Both the position numbers and the translations under genes were made by a program. Positions 19,779-27,829 of a stretch of DNA of 64,000 nucleotides are shown here, one piece after another (position 1 is the first letter of the stretch; each line of letters starts with the position of its first letter). The DNA comes from Massilia sp. ZL223 (GTDB lineage Bacteria > Pseudomonadota > Gammaproteobacteria > Burkholderiales > Burkholderiaceae_D): contig NZ_JAGPWD010000024.1 in NCBI RefSeq assembly GCF_018119395.1, positions 1-64,000 on the forward strand. Reading direction: 5' to 3'. The notes beneath the pieces were generated by a model that saw only the letters and a list, made by a program, of their open reading frames with translations, was not told the origin of the DNA and searched no databases.

Positions 19779-21029
19779 TCAGTATTTGAGGGCGTTGGCG
19801 ATGCTGCGCTGGACCTTGTCGACCGCGATGTTCATGTTCCAGTAGGCGGTGAGGATATCCTGCAGGGCGCCGTTCTGGTCCGGGGTCAGGTAGACCTCCG
19901 AGACGCCGAGCTGGCGCGAACGGTCCTTGATGATGGCTATGCCCTTTTGCGCGCACAGGTCGAGCGAGGACACGTCGACGTCGCTGCGCACCGGGATCGA
20001 GCCTTTCAGCTTGCTGAAGCCGACTTGCAGCTCGGGCTGGGCGACCACGCCGGCCAGCAGGTGCTGGGCTTTCAGCGCGGCCGGGTCGCTGGTCTTGGGG
20101 AACACGAACACGTCGCCCTGGATCAGATAGGGGCTGGCCGGTCCCATGCCCGCGATGCAGCCGTAGTGCCGGCCGGCGACCTGCCGGGCGTTGGTGAATT
20201 CGCCCTTGGCCCAGTCGCCCATGATCTGGAAGCCGGCCTTGCCGCTGATGACCATGGCGGTGGCGTCGTTCCAGTTGCGGCCCGGGGAATTCGGATCGAC
20301 GTAGCTTTTCAGGCGCTTGAAGGTCTGCAGGATCTGGCGGAAGGCGGCCGAATTGAGCGTGGCCTGGTCGCGGTCGCGCAGCACCTTCAGGTACATCTCG
20401 CGCCCGCCCAGGTTGGCCAGCACCGCCGAGAACAGGATGGTCTCCTGCCAGGACTGGCCGCCGTGGGCGAGGGGAATGATGCCGGCCGCCTTGAGCTTGT
20501 CGAGGGCGGCGAAGAATTCGGGCATGCTGCCCGGTTCCTTCGCGATGCCGGCCTTCTGGAAGGCGGCTTTCGAATACCAGAACCAGGTCTGCATGTGGAT
20601 GTTCAGCGGCACCGCGTAGTAGTGGCCCTGGACCTTGATCACCTCGATGATGGGGGACGGAAGGATCCGGTCCCAGTCGTGGGCCTGGGCGACGCCATCG
20701 ACGTTGTTGAGCATGTCCTGCTCGATCACGTCGAGGAACTGCTTGGAGGTGTTGAACTGGGCCGCGGTGGGCGGGTTGCCGCCGACGATGCGGTTGATGG
20801 TGACGGCGCGGGACTGGTCGCCGCCGGCGATCGCGGTATCGATCCAGACGCCGCCGGCATTGCGGTAGGCCTGGGCGACCTGCTTCACGGCGGCGGATTC
20901 GCCGCCCGAGGTCCACCAGTGGATGACTTCGGCTTTCGGGGCAGTCGCTGGAGCGGCCTGCGCGGATGCGGCGGATGCCATAGCACATAGCCAGGCACAG
21001 GCTGCAGCCAGTGTGCGTACTGTGACCAT
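19779..21029 (-). CDS. sugar ABC transporter substrate-binding protein
   Basis: 416 residues. The start at 21029 is chosen for its GGAGA site and its signal peptide (VRTLAAACAWLCAMASAASA); upstream in-frame ATGs at 21050 and 21080 would run into the operator. The mature part begins EVIHWWTSGGESAAVKQVAQ, typical of CUT1 binding proteins (cluster B, MalE-like). It captures the oligosaccharide in the periplasm. First gene of the transporter-regulator transcript, with an operator 37 bp upstream. Confidence 0.92.
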   Translation of the reverse strand: MVTVRTLAAACAWLCAMASAASAQAAPATAPKAEVIHWWTSGGESAAVKQVAQAYRNAGGVWIDTAIAGGDQSRAVTINRIVGGNPPTAAQFNTSKQFLDVIEQDMLNNVDGVAQAHDWDRILPSPIIEVIKVQGHYYAVPLNIHMQTWFWYSKAAFQKAGIAKEPGSMPEFFAALDKLKAAGIIPLAHGGQSWQETILFSAVLANLGGREMYLKVLRDRDQATLNSAAFRQILQTFKRLKSYVDPNSPGRNWNDATAMVISGKAGFQIMGDWAKGEFTNARQVAGRHYGCIAGMGPASPYLIQGDVFVFPKTSDPAALKAQHLLAGVVAQPELQVGFSKLKGSIPVRSDVDVSSLDLCAQKGIAIIKDRSRQLGVSEVYLTPDQNGALQDILTAYWNMNIAVDKVQRSIANALKY

Positions 21030-21065
21030 CGTGTCTCCGTTCTCCGCCATTATTTTTCGGCACGT

Positions 21066-21079
21066 TGGAAACGTTACCA
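21066..21079. promoter_or_regulatory. LacI-family operator before the ABC transporter operon
   Basis: TGGAAACGTTACCA differs by one base from the perfect TGGAAACGTTTCCA core of the receptor operator at 1477-1494. It lies just upstream of the binding-protein gene, so transporter and regulator are probably autoregulated. Confidence 0.7.
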
Positions 21080-21145
21080 TTGGCTTAAACCGGACTATAG
21101 CATCGGGTCAAATGGTGGTCAAACAAATATTGCAGTGGGGGATTT

Positions 21146-21161
21146 TGGCACAGCTTGGGCA
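21146..21161 (+). promoter_or_regulatory. weak sigma-54-like element in a gene-poor gap
   Basis: TGGCACAGCTTGGGCA keeps the GG-N10-GC skeleton of -24/-12 promoters but has GGGCA where TTGCA is expected. It points to the small genes at 21293 and 21539. The gap 21084-21292 is AT-richer than its surroundings and holds nothing else I recognise. Confidence 0.15.
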
Positions 21162-21292
21162 TGAAGATGGAAATTTTCCATCGTGGCAGGCGGATCGACA
21201 TCCCATCCGGTGGGCGTTTCTCGCCTAGACCTATGCCAGGATTTACCGACGTAACTTTCAGTATGTATTTTATGTCGGGATGTCTTACATAG

Positions 21293-21529
21293 ATGGTTAC
21301 AAAATACCGGCGCTCTTCGAAGAATCAATGGCTTATGCAATTGGCATTGTTTTTGCTATTAGGAGCAAATCTATTCCAGGGCTTTCAATGCGACGACAAA
21401 AGGCTGTGGGAAGAGGTGCGGTTCGCCACCAATACTTGCTACAACAGCGTTATCACCATAAGTTGCTTGACTGTGCTGCTTTGCAGCAAAAACTTGGTCG
21501 GCCCGAAATTGATCCAACAAAATAACTAG
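21293..21529 (+). CDS. possible small membrane protein, unrecognised
   Basis: An open frame of 78 codons with two hydrophobic stretches (WLMQLALFLLLGANLFQGF and NSVITISCLTVLLCS). An internal ATG at 21335 would place the first stretch right at the N-terminus. No good ribosome site precedes either start, and another frame (21280-21525) is also open, so this is only a candidate. It ends 9 bp before the lipoprotein gene. Confidence 0.25.
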   Translation: MVTKYRRSSKNQWLMQLALFLLLGANLFQGFQCDDKRLWEEVRFATNTCYNSVITISCLTVLLCSKNLVGPKLIQQNN

Positions 21530-21538
21530 GGGTGTCAA

Positions 21539-21883
21539 ATGAAAAATGTGTGTGTTGCGGTGCTAAGCCTTGCCATGTTATCCGCTTGCGCAAGCAGGCC
21601 CGAGAGTATTGCGGCCTCGTATGTCTCGCATGAGAAGTACAGCGCCAACGACTGTGCTCAACTGTCGACTTACCTGAGCGATGCACGGGCCGGGCTGCAA
21701 AAAGTCTCCGCCATGCAGGATTCGAAAGCAAACATGGATGCGGCGACGGTCTTCCTTGCGCTCGTCCCTGCGAGCAAGCTGACCGGCGATCATGCGGCGG
21801 ATGTCGCCAAGCTCAAGGGGGAAGTCGAAGCCATCGAAACGGCCCAGATCAGGAAAGGCTGCAAAGCCGCCAAGATCGCGTGA
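21539..21883 (+). CDS. small lipoprotein of unknown function
   Basis: 114 residues. The N-terminus MKNVCVAVLSLAMLSACAS is a lipoprotein signal with lipobox LSAC, so the protein should be anchored in a membrane facing the periplasm. AGGGGTG lies 6 bases before the ATG. The mature part is short, mostly helical and lysine-rich at the end (RKGCKAAKIA). No family recognised. It stands alone in the accessory patch between the sugar locus and tRNA-Thr. Confidence 0.6.
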   Translation: MKNVCVAVLSLAMLSACASRPESIAASYVSHEKYSANDCAQLSTYLSDARAGLQKVSAMQDSKANMDAATVFLALVPASKLTGDHAADVAKLKGEVEAIETAQIRKGCKAAKIA

Positions 21884-22030
21884 GAGATTGAAGCGATCGC
21901 GTGGCGCCTGCGGTTTCGCTACTACTCCTTCTGGATGTTCCGGCAGTGGGAGATGCATGTGGCCGCAGGCATGTTCGCTTGAGAGGCGGATGGTGGCTGT
22001 ATCCGCCTGAGCCGATAAGGCTGGGATTTA

Positions 22031-22131
22031 GAGCGCCTAACAAAACCCTCATGGCTGCGTTGCAGCGTCTTGCCGTACTAGAGTACTGTCTTCGACGCTG
22101 CGCCTTGCCCTGATGGTTTTGTTAGGCGCTC
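22031..22131. mobile_element. 101-bp MITE-like element with TTA target duplication
   Basis: Terminal inverted repeats of 21 bp (GAGCGCCTAACAAAACCCTCA and its complement, one mismatch) bound a 59-bp centre that is itself roughly self-complementary around GTACTAGAGTAC. TTA occurs directly on both sides (22028-22030 and 22132-22134). This is the structure of a non-autonomous element moved in trans by an IS5-group transposase with TNA targets. No transposase lies in the window. Confidence 0.7.
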
Positions 22132-22183
22132 TTAGAAATGCCCCTTGCATCCCTATCCTATTCATCCGCATGGTGGAGAACCC

Positions 22184-23026
22184 ATGAACACAAGCGAGCT
22201 CCTCAAGCATATTGCAATGGTCTCGGACTCCCCGTCCGTTCGAATGGGGGAGGTTGCCCGCGTGAGCGCGGCGCTGCAACGCCAGGTGCAAAGCCATCTG
22301 AGCCGAGTATGGGAAATCAACGCGACCGTGGATGCCTTCGAGCGCCTCGAAGACGTTCCAATCGATTATTGGCCCGTGATCATCCGTGACGATATCGATG
22401 TCCCCAATGCTGCCGGCATCCATCTCGATCAAGATGGCCAACCGTTCGCCCTCGTCCAGCATTCCAGCGGCTGGTCCCTGACAGCAAGTCATGAAGTGCT
22501 GGAGATGCTGTGCGATCCGTTTGGCAACCGGGTGAAAGCAGGGCCGTCGCCGATGCCGGGGCAAGGTCGCGTGAACTTTCTGGTGGAAGTCTGCGATCCA
22601 TCGGAAGCTGTTGCCTATGGCTACACGATCAATGGCGTGACCGTCTCGGACTTTTATACGCCAAGCTATTTCGATCCCATCGCGGTCGCTGGCGTTCGAT
22701 ATAGCTGGACCGGCGCCATCGAAGCGCCGCGTCAAGTGCTCAAGGGCGGCTACATCAGCTGGCACGACCCTGTCACCGACGAGTGGTTCCAGCAAGTCTA
22801 TTTTGATAACGAACCCGCCTTCCGCTCGCTCGGGCGCCTTTCCGCCCGGGACGGCAGCATCCGCAGCGCGATTTACGCAAGAACGCCCGAAGCGCACAAG
22901 AGCCGGCAGTTGCCTGCGGCAATGGCTTTGATGGCTTCCGGCGAAAGCGATGATGTCGTCCGCTCGTGTACCGCGAAAGCCCAGTTATTCAGAAGCCAGA
23001 TCAATCAGTTGTTAGGCCGCCCGTGA
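22184..23026 (+). CDS. unknown protein with an HExxE-type putative metal site
   Basis: 280 residues; the ATG at 22184 has GGAGA 5 bases upstream, whereas an upstream in-frame ATG at 22145 has none. No signal peptide. The block SLTASHEVLEMLCDPFGNR (98-116) contains His103-Glu104 and Glu107, a zincin-like arrangement, followed by VNFLVEVCDPSEAVAYGYTI and VSDFYTPSYF. I recall these blocks together in uncharacterised bacterial proteins, but no function. It forms a probable pair with the 59-residue gene 38 bp downstream and lies 52 bp behind a MITE-like element. Confidence 0.7.
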   Translation: MNTSELLKHIAMVSDSPSVRMGEVARVSAALQRQVQSHLSRVWEINATVDAFERLEDVPIDYWPVIIRDDIDVPNAAGIHLDQDGQPFALVQHSSGWSLTASHEVLEMLCDPFGNRVKAGPSPMPGQGRVNFLVEVCDPSEAVAYGYTINGVTVSDFYTPSYFDPIAVAGVRYSWTGAIEAPRQVLKGGYISWHDPVTDEWFQQVYFDNEPAFRSLGRLSARDGSIRSAIYARTPEAHKSRQLPAAMALMASGESDDVVRSCTAKAQLFRSQINQLLGRP

Positions 23027-23064
23027 ACTATACTGATTCCTGAACTCGATCGCGGAGGTATGCC

Positions 23065-23244
23065 ATGACAGATTCAGGAGAGGCGCAGCGCTTGGAACGG
23101 GCGCAGCGCCTGCGCAAGCAAATCGAGGACTTGACCCGGCCGAAACGACGAGACACTGCCGTTACGGAAAATGAGAGTCCCGCCGAATTCATTCACCGGC
23201 GAATGCAGGAAATCGATAAAGACAAAAAAGGTCGCCCGGAATAA
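23065..23244 (+). CDS. small charged protein, unrecognised
   Basis: 59 residues, ATG at 23065 with GGAGG 8 bases upstream. Highly charged and probably one long helix (SGEAQRLERAQRLRKQIEDL) followed by SPAEFIHRRMQEIDKDKKG. No membrane segment or signal. It follows the HExxE protein by 38 bp and probably shares its transcript; it could be a partner or small regulator of it. Confidence 0.55.
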   Translation: MTDSGEAQRLERAQRLRKQIEDLTRPKRRDTAVTENESPAEFIHRRMQEIDKDKKGRPE

Positions 23245-23293
23245 CAGTCGCGGCTGTGGATGGACTGGTTGCAGGCTGCTTGGGAGCCATCAA

Positions 23294-23322
23294 GCAAAAA
23301 GCCCAGTCATCCTGACTGGGCT
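23294..23322 (-). terminator. intrinsic terminator of tRNA-Thr
   Basis: On the minus strand AGCCCAGTCA-GGA-TGACTGGGCT (perfect 10-bp stem) is followed by TTTTG, 13 bases after the tRNA 3' end. Confidence 0.85.
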
Positions 23323-23334
23323 AATGCGTGAATC

Positions 23335-23410
23335 TGGTGCCGACTGCAGGACTCGAACCCGCCACCTGATGATTACAAATCAACTGCTCTACCTGATGAG
23401 CTAAGTCGGC
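23335..23410 (-). tRNA. tRNA-Thr (anticodon UGU)
   Basis: 76 nt with encoded CCA. Acceptor stem GCCGACT/AGTCGGC and T-arm GCGGG-TTCGAGT-CCTGC are intact, and the anticodon loop TTTGTAA reads UGU. The anticodon stem GTTGA/TCATC has a U-U opposition at 28-42. Reads ACA and other ACN codons. A terminator follows at 23294-23322. Confidence 0.95.
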
Positions 23411-23447
23411 TCACGATCATGTGATCGTTAGGGCAACAATTATACCC

Positions 23448-23939
23448 TTATTTGATGCGCGTCAGCGTCGGACGTCCGCCTTTCTTGGGCGGATCGTTGT
23501 CGTCCCCTGGTCCGGTGGTGGCCGGTTCCGGCGCAGCGGCAGGCTCGCTGCCGTTCGGCACCGCCGACAGCGAAGGCGAGGCGCTGGCCGCCTCGGCGGG
23601 CGCGGGCGCCGGTATCTCCGACGCCGTCACGTTCACTTCGAAGGCCATGCCCTGGCCATTCTCGTTCGCGTAAATCGCCAGCACGTTCTGCACCGGGATA
23701 TAGAGCTCGCGCGACACGCCGTTGAAGCGCGCGCGGAAATGGATGGCGTCGTTGTCCATCTTCAGCCCCGACGTGGCGCCGTAGCTGATGTTCAGGATGA
23801 TCTCGCCCTTGCGCACGTATTCCATCGGCACCGTCGTGGCGGAATCGACCTTGACCGCGAGGTAAGGCGTATAGCCGCTGTCGGTGCACCATTCATAGAT
23901 GGCGCGCAACAGATAGGGTTTGGTGGAGATCTCTGCCAT
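23448..23939 (-). CDS. sspB: ClpXP specificity-enhancing factor SspB
   Basis: 163 residues. The folded SspB core (STKPYLLRAIYEWCTDSGYT, YLAVKVDSATTVP, ILNISYGATSGLKM, FRARFNGVSRELYIPV) binds ssrA-tagged proteins. An Ala/Pro-rich flexible linker follows, ending in the ClpX-docking tail GGRPTLTRIK. Start chosen at 23939 because it aligns with SspB N-termini and begins the homology. It follows sspA by 137 bp on the same strand. Confidence 0.93.
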   Translation of the reverse strand: MAEISTKPYLLRAIYEWCTDSGYTPYLAVKVDSATTVPMEYVRKGEIILNISYGATSGLKMDNDAIHFRARFNGVSRELYIPVQNVLAIYANENGQGMAFEVNVTASEIPAPAPAEAASASPSLSAVPNGSEPAAAPEPATTGPGDDNDPPKKGGRPTLTRIK

Positions 23940-24076
23940 TGTTGTGTTATCAAAAGAATACGTATGCCTGCGCGTCCAGTGTAGCGGATTCCCCATGAGG
24001 CGTCCGACTTTCCAGCGCGTATCGGGCGAGGGACGCGGGAGGACTGCACGCAAGTGCACGCCTCCCGCTACGCCGA

Positions 24077-24688
24077 TCAGCGGCGCATCACCTTCTCGGA
24101 CGGGGTCAGCGCCTCGATGTAGGCCGGACGCGAGAAGATACGCTCGGCGTACTTCATCAGCGGGGCCGCGGTCTTCGACAGCTCGATGCCGTAGTGGTCC
24201 AGGCGCCACAGCAGCGGAGCGATGGCGACGTCCAGCATCGAGAACTCGTCGCCCAGCATGTACTTGTTCTTCAGGAACAGCGGCGCCAGGGTGGTCAGGC
24301 GGTCGCGGATCTCCGCACGGGCCTTGTCGTGGTTCTTGTCGTTGGCCTTGTTGCGCTCGCTTTCCAGCGTGTGCACGTGGACGAACAGTTCCTTTTCGAA
24401 GTTGAACAGCATCAGGCGGGCACGGGCGCGCATCAGCGGATCGGCCGGCATCAGCTGCGGGTGCGGGAAACGCTCGTCGATGTACTCGTTGATGATGTTC
24501 GATTCGTACAGGATGAGTTCGCGCTCGACCAGGATCGGCACCTGGCCGTAGGGGTTCATGGTCGAGATGTCTTCCGGCTTGTTGAACAGGTCGACGTCGC
24601 GCACCTCGAAGTCCATGCCCTTTTCGAACAGGACCAGGCGGCAGCGTTGGGAGAACGGGCACGTGGTGCCGGAGTAGAGAACCATCAT
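24077..24688 (-). CDS. sspA: stringent starvation protein A, GST-fold RNA polymerase-associated protein
   Basis: 203 residues with a thioredoxin/GST N-terminal domain (LYSGTTCPFSQRCRLVLFEKG) and the SspA-typical MNPYGQVPILVERELILYES. The C-terminal helical domain follows (FSMLDVAIAPLLWRLDHYGI). SspA binds RNA polymerase and has no GST activity in studied species. ATGATG offers starts at 24688 or 24685. It lies downstream of petABC, the usual betaproteobacterial arrangement, and before sspB. Confidence 0.95.
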   Translation of the reverse strand: MMVLYSGTTCPFSQRCRLVLFEKGMDFEVRDVDLFNKPEDISTMNPYGQVPILVERELILYESNIINEYIDERFPHPQLMPADPLMRARARLMLFNFEKELFVHVHTLESERNKANDKNHDKARAEIRDRLTTLAPLFLKNKYMLGDEFSMLDVAIAPLLWRLDHYGIELSKTAAPLMKYAERIFSRPAYIEALTPSEKVMRR

Positions 24689-24710
24689 GGTTTATAGTTC
24701 CTTAAGAAAC

Positions 24711-24740
24711 AAAGGGGTGAAGCGCCAAGCGTCTCACCCC
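24711..24740 (-). terminator. intrinsic terminator candidate between petC and sspA
   Basis: On the minus strand GGGGTGA...TCACCCC (7-bp stem, 13-base loop) is followed by TTTGTTT. It lies within the presumed sspA leader, so it might attenuate and not end transcription. Confidence 0.5.
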
Positions 24741-24748
24741 GAAAAATG

Positions 24749-24777
24749 ATTGCCCGTATTATAGCCAACCGGGCAAT
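24749..24777 (-). promoter_or_regulatory. hairpin with embedded TATAAT between petC and sspA
   Basis: On the minus strand ATTGCCCG and CGGGCAAT form a perfect 8-bp stem followed by CATTTTT, which could end the petABC transcript. Its 13-base loop contains TATAAT, a good -10 box for sspA, although only a poor -35 (TTCGCT) is found upstream. One element may thus be both pet terminator and ssp promoter. Confidence 0.45.
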
Positions 24778-24786
24778 GAAAGCGAA

Positions 24787-25548
24787 TTACTTCACTTCTT
24801 TCCAGTACGATGCCTTCAAACGCCAGGCCAGGAAAGCGAAGACCGACATGAACAGCAGCACGATCACGCCCAGGCGTTTGCGCTGTTCCTGGGCCGGTTC
24901 GGCCATCCAGCCCAGGTAGGCCACCAGGTCGGCGGTCGCGGCGTCGAAGTCGCGCTTGTTCAGCTCGCCCGGCGCCACCTGCTCGAAGCCCGCGAACTTG
25001 TGGATCGTCTTGCTGTGATCATGCGGGTCTTTTTCTTCGACGAACTTGGCCGTGCGCACACCTTGGAGTTGCCACATCGCATGCGGCATCGCCACGTTCG
25101 GCACCACCATGTTGTTCCAGCCGGTCGGGCGGGTGTCGTCCCTGTAGAAGGTGCGCAGGTAGGTGTACAGGTAGTCGGCGCCCGTGCCGGCCGGCGAGGA
25201 CTTGGCGCGCGCGATCACCGACAGGTCCGGCGGCACCGCGCCGAACCAGGCTTTCGCATCGTCCGGACGCATCGCCGTCGTCATCATGCCGCCCACCTTG
25301 TCCTGCGAGAACAGCAGGTTGTTCTTGATCTGCTCTTCGCTCAGGCCCAGGTCGCGCAGGCGGTTGTAGCGCATCGCCGAGGCCGAGTGGCAGTTCAGGC
25401 AGTAGTTGATAAACAGCTTGGCGCCGTTCTGCAGCGAGGCCAGGTCGTGTCGCTCAGGCGCGCGTTCCAGCGGGAAGCCGCCTTCCGCGGCGAATACCAG
25501 TCCCGGCACCAGGGCCAGGACCGCCATCATTTTCTTCGCAAATTTCAT
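24787..25548 (-). CDS. petC: cytochrome c1 of the bc1 complex
   Basis: 253 residues. Signal peptide (MMAVLALVPGLVFA), haem c motif Cys50-LN-Cys53-His54, the distal Met region in TTAMRPDDAKAWFGAVPPDLS, and a C-terminal anchor helix (VIVLLFMSVFAFLAWRL). It passes electrons from the Rieske centre to soluble cytochrome c in the periplasm. Third gene of petABC, 27 bp behind petB. Confidence 0.96.
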   Translation of the reverse strand: MKFAKKMMAVLALVPGLVFAAEGGFPLERAPERHDLASLQNGAKLFINYCLNCHSASAMRYNRLRDLGLSEEQIKNNLLFSQDKVGGMMTTAMRPDDAKAWFGAVPPDLSVIARAKSSPAGTGADYLYTYLRTFYRDDTRPTGWNNMVVPNVAMPHAMWQLQGVRTAKFVEEKDPHDHSKTIHKFAGFEQVAPGELNKRDFDAATADLVAYLGWMAEPAQEQRKRLGVIVLLFMSVFAFLAWRLKASYWKEVK

Positions 25549-25575
25549 GTGATGTCCTTGTGCTCTTGATGTCGA

Positions 25576-26985
25576 TCAGTGCGCTTCATAGGTGAGGCGG
25601 GTAGGCACCGGCTTGAAAGCGCCCATGGTGCTCCACCAGGGCATCAGCAGGAAGAACGCAAAGTAGGCCAGCGTGCAGATCTGCGAGATGAGCGTGAAGG
25701 CCGGGGTCGGCAGCTGGGTGCCGAGGTAGCCCAGGGTCACGAAGACGATCGCGAAGATCACGTACAGGGTGCTGTGCCAGCTCGGGCGGTAGCGCAGCGA
25801 CTTGGCCGGCGAGTGGTCGAGCCACGGCAGGAAGGCCAGGATCACGACCGAGGAACCGAACAGCACCACGCCCCAGAACTTCGCTTCCAGCACCTGCGGG
25901 AGCATGCCGATGACCAGCACCAGGCCGATCACGGCGATGGCGATCTTGGTGCGGTAGGCCAGGCGCGACTTGAGCCAGATGAACACGACGTAGGCGGCGA
26001 TCGCGGCCATCAGGACGTACATGAAGTCGGCGGTCGTGGCGCGCAGCACCGAGTAGAACGGCGTGAAGTACCAGGTCGGCGCGATGTGCGGCGGGGTCTT
26101 CATCGAGTCGGCCGGCAGGAAGTTGTTGTATTCCAGGAAGTAGCCGCCCATTTCAGGCGCGAAGAACACCACGGCCGAGAACAGCAGCAGGAATACCGAC
26201 ACGCCGTAGATGTCCTTGACGGTGTAGTAGGGGTGCGACGGGATCGCGTCCACCGGATGGCCGTCCGGGCCCAGGTTTTCCTTCACTTCGATACCGTCCG
26301 GGTTGTTCGAGCCGACTTCGTGCAGCGCGATCAGGTGGGCGGCCACCAGGCCCAGCAGCACCAGCGGCAGGGCGATGACGTGGAAGGCGAAGAAGCGGTT
26401 CAGGGTCGCATCCGAGACCACGTAGTCGCCGCGGATCCACAGCGACAGGTCCGGGCCGATGACCGGGATCGCACCGAACAGGTTGACGATCACCTGGGCG
26501 CCCCAGTACGACATCTGACCCCATGGGAGCAGGTAGCCGAAGAAGGCTTCCGCCATCAGGCACAGGAAGATCGCGAAGCCGAACAGCCAGATCAGTTCGC
26601 GCGGCTTGCGGTAGGAACCGTACATCAGGGCGCGCGCCATGTGCAGGTAGACCACGATGAAGAAGGCCGAGGCGCCGGTCGAGTGCATGTAGCGCACCAG
26701 CCAGCCCCAAGGGACTTCACGCATGATGTATTCGACCGAGCCGAACGCCAGGTTGGCGTCGGGCTTGTAGTGCATGGTCAGGAAGATGCCGGTGACGATC
26801 TGCAGCACCAGCACCAGCATGGCCAGCGAGCCGAACAGATACCAGGTATTGAAATTCTTGGGGGCGTAGTACTTGCCCCACTGGTCGTTCCACAGCTTCG
26901 ACAGCGGGAAGCGGTCGTCCACCCAGGCCAGCGCCTTGTGACCGGCCGGTGCGTTTGCGGGAAGCTTTGTCTCCTTGAATGCCAT
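25576..26985 (-). CDS. petB: cytochrome b of the bc1 complex
   Basis: 469 residues, a full-length fused cytochrome b with about eight to nine membrane helices. Visible are the Qo-site PEWY-equivalent region (HIAPTWYFTPFYSVLRA), the haem-binding histidines in RYMHSTGASAFFIVVYLHMA and in FFAFHVIALPLVLLGLVAAH, and GYLLPWGQMSYWGA. Two bases separate it from petA. Confidence 0.96.
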   Translation of the reverse strand: MAFKETKLPANAPAGHKALAWVDDRFPLSKLWNDQWGKYYAPKNFNTWYLFGSLAMLVLVLQIVTGIFLTMHYKPDANLAFGSVEYIMREVPWGWLVRYMHSTGASAFFIVVYLHMARALMYGSYRKPRELIWLFGFAIFLCLMAEAFFGYLLPWGQMSYWGAQVIVNLFGAIPVIGPDLSLWIRGDYVVSDATLNRFFAFHVIALPLVLLGLVAAHLIALHEVGSNNPDGIEVKENLGPDGHPVDAIPSHPYYTVKDIYGVSVFLLLFSAVVFFAPEMGGYFLEYNNFLPADSMKTPPHIAPTWYFTPFYSVLRATTADFMYVLMAAIAAYVVFIWLKSRLAYRTKIAIAVIGLVLVIGMLPQVLEAKFWGVVLFGSSVVILAFLPWLDHSPAKSLRYRPSWHSTLYVIFAIVFVTLGYLGTQLPTPAFTLISQICTLAYFAFFLLMPWWSTMGAFKPVPTRLTYEAH

Positions 26986-26987
26986 TT

Positions 26988-27602
26988 TTATGCCTCGCCT
27001 TTCTCGTCTTTGCCGATGATCAGCTTGTTATCGGAGAGGTACATGTACGGCGGCACGTCCATGTTGGTCGGCGCCGGCTTGTTCTGGAACACGCGTGCCG
27101 ACAGGTCGAAGGTCGAACCGTGGCAGGGGCAGAGGAAGCCGCCAGGCCAGTCGTCCGGCAGGTTCGGCTGCGGGCCGGAGGCCAGGCGCGACGAGGGCGA
27201 GCAGCCCAGGTGCGAGCAGATGCCCACGGTCACCAGCACTTCCTTGTGCTCGGCGCGCGAGCGGTGGGAATTCTTGGCGTATTCCGGCATCGGCAGCTGG
27301 AACACTTTGTCGGAGGCCGGATCGGCGAGCTCGCCTTCGACCTTGGTCAGGGTGGCCATCATTTCCGGAGTGCGGCGCAGGATCCAGACCGGCTTGCCGC
27401 GCCATTCGACCACCTTCATTTCACCCGGCTTGACGTCGGAAATATCGACTTCGACCGGCGCACCCGCCGCTTTCGCGCGTTCGGATGGCTGGAAGGTGCT
27501 CACCAGGGCTCCCGCCGTGGATACACCAACTACGCCGCCAGCCGCACATGTGGCGACCAGCAAACCTCGGCGGCCTGAATCGACCTGCTTCTCATTACTC
27601 AT
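26988..27602 (-). CDS. petA: Rieske iron-sulfur subunit of the bc1 complex
   Basis: 204 residues. Twin-arginine export signal near the N-terminus (SGRRGLLVATCAAGGVVG) serving also as membrane anchor. The 2Fe-2S ligands are Cys129-x-His131 in CSHLGC and Cys158-x2-His161 in CPCHGS, with both disulfide cysteines (134 and 160). First gene of petABC; the 227-bp gap to mscL holds its promoter. Confidence 0.96.
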   Translation of the reverse strand: MSNEKQVDSGRRGLLVATCAAGGVVGVSTAGALVSTFQPSERAKAAGAPVEVDISDVKPGEMKVVEWRGKPVWILRRTPEMMATLTKVEGELADPASDKVFQLPMPEYAKNSHRSRAEHKEVLVTVGICSHLGCSPSSRLASGPQPNLPDDWPGGFLCPCHGSTFDLSARVFQNKPAPTNMDVPPYMYLSDNKLIIGKDEKGEA

Positions 27603-27829
27603 ACCAACCCCACTCCGTGAAAATACGAAACTAAAGAATCAATAAAGAGCTTCCAGCAACACAAAATTATATGTGAATGGCAATACCGATTGGAAAAAAA
27701 TTATCAACGGTACACAGTTTCACGAAACGCCCGTGCCAGCCGCACTATGACAACGGGGCATGACATCCGTTCGTCAAATGCATGCGGTATGATGGAAACG
27801 CTTGTCCCAACAACAATAAGGAGCCTCCA

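Noticed and set aside
22049-22897. Antisense frame across the MITE and the 280-residue gene
   Set aside because: It reads through the element and lacks a ribosome site; the plus-strand frame has a good one and conserved-looking blocks.
23335-23410. tRNA-Thr as integration site of a genomic island
   Set aside because: No integrase gene and no duplicated tRNA 3' end were seen within 2 kb on either side; the accessory patch lies on its 3' side but no attachment repeat was found.
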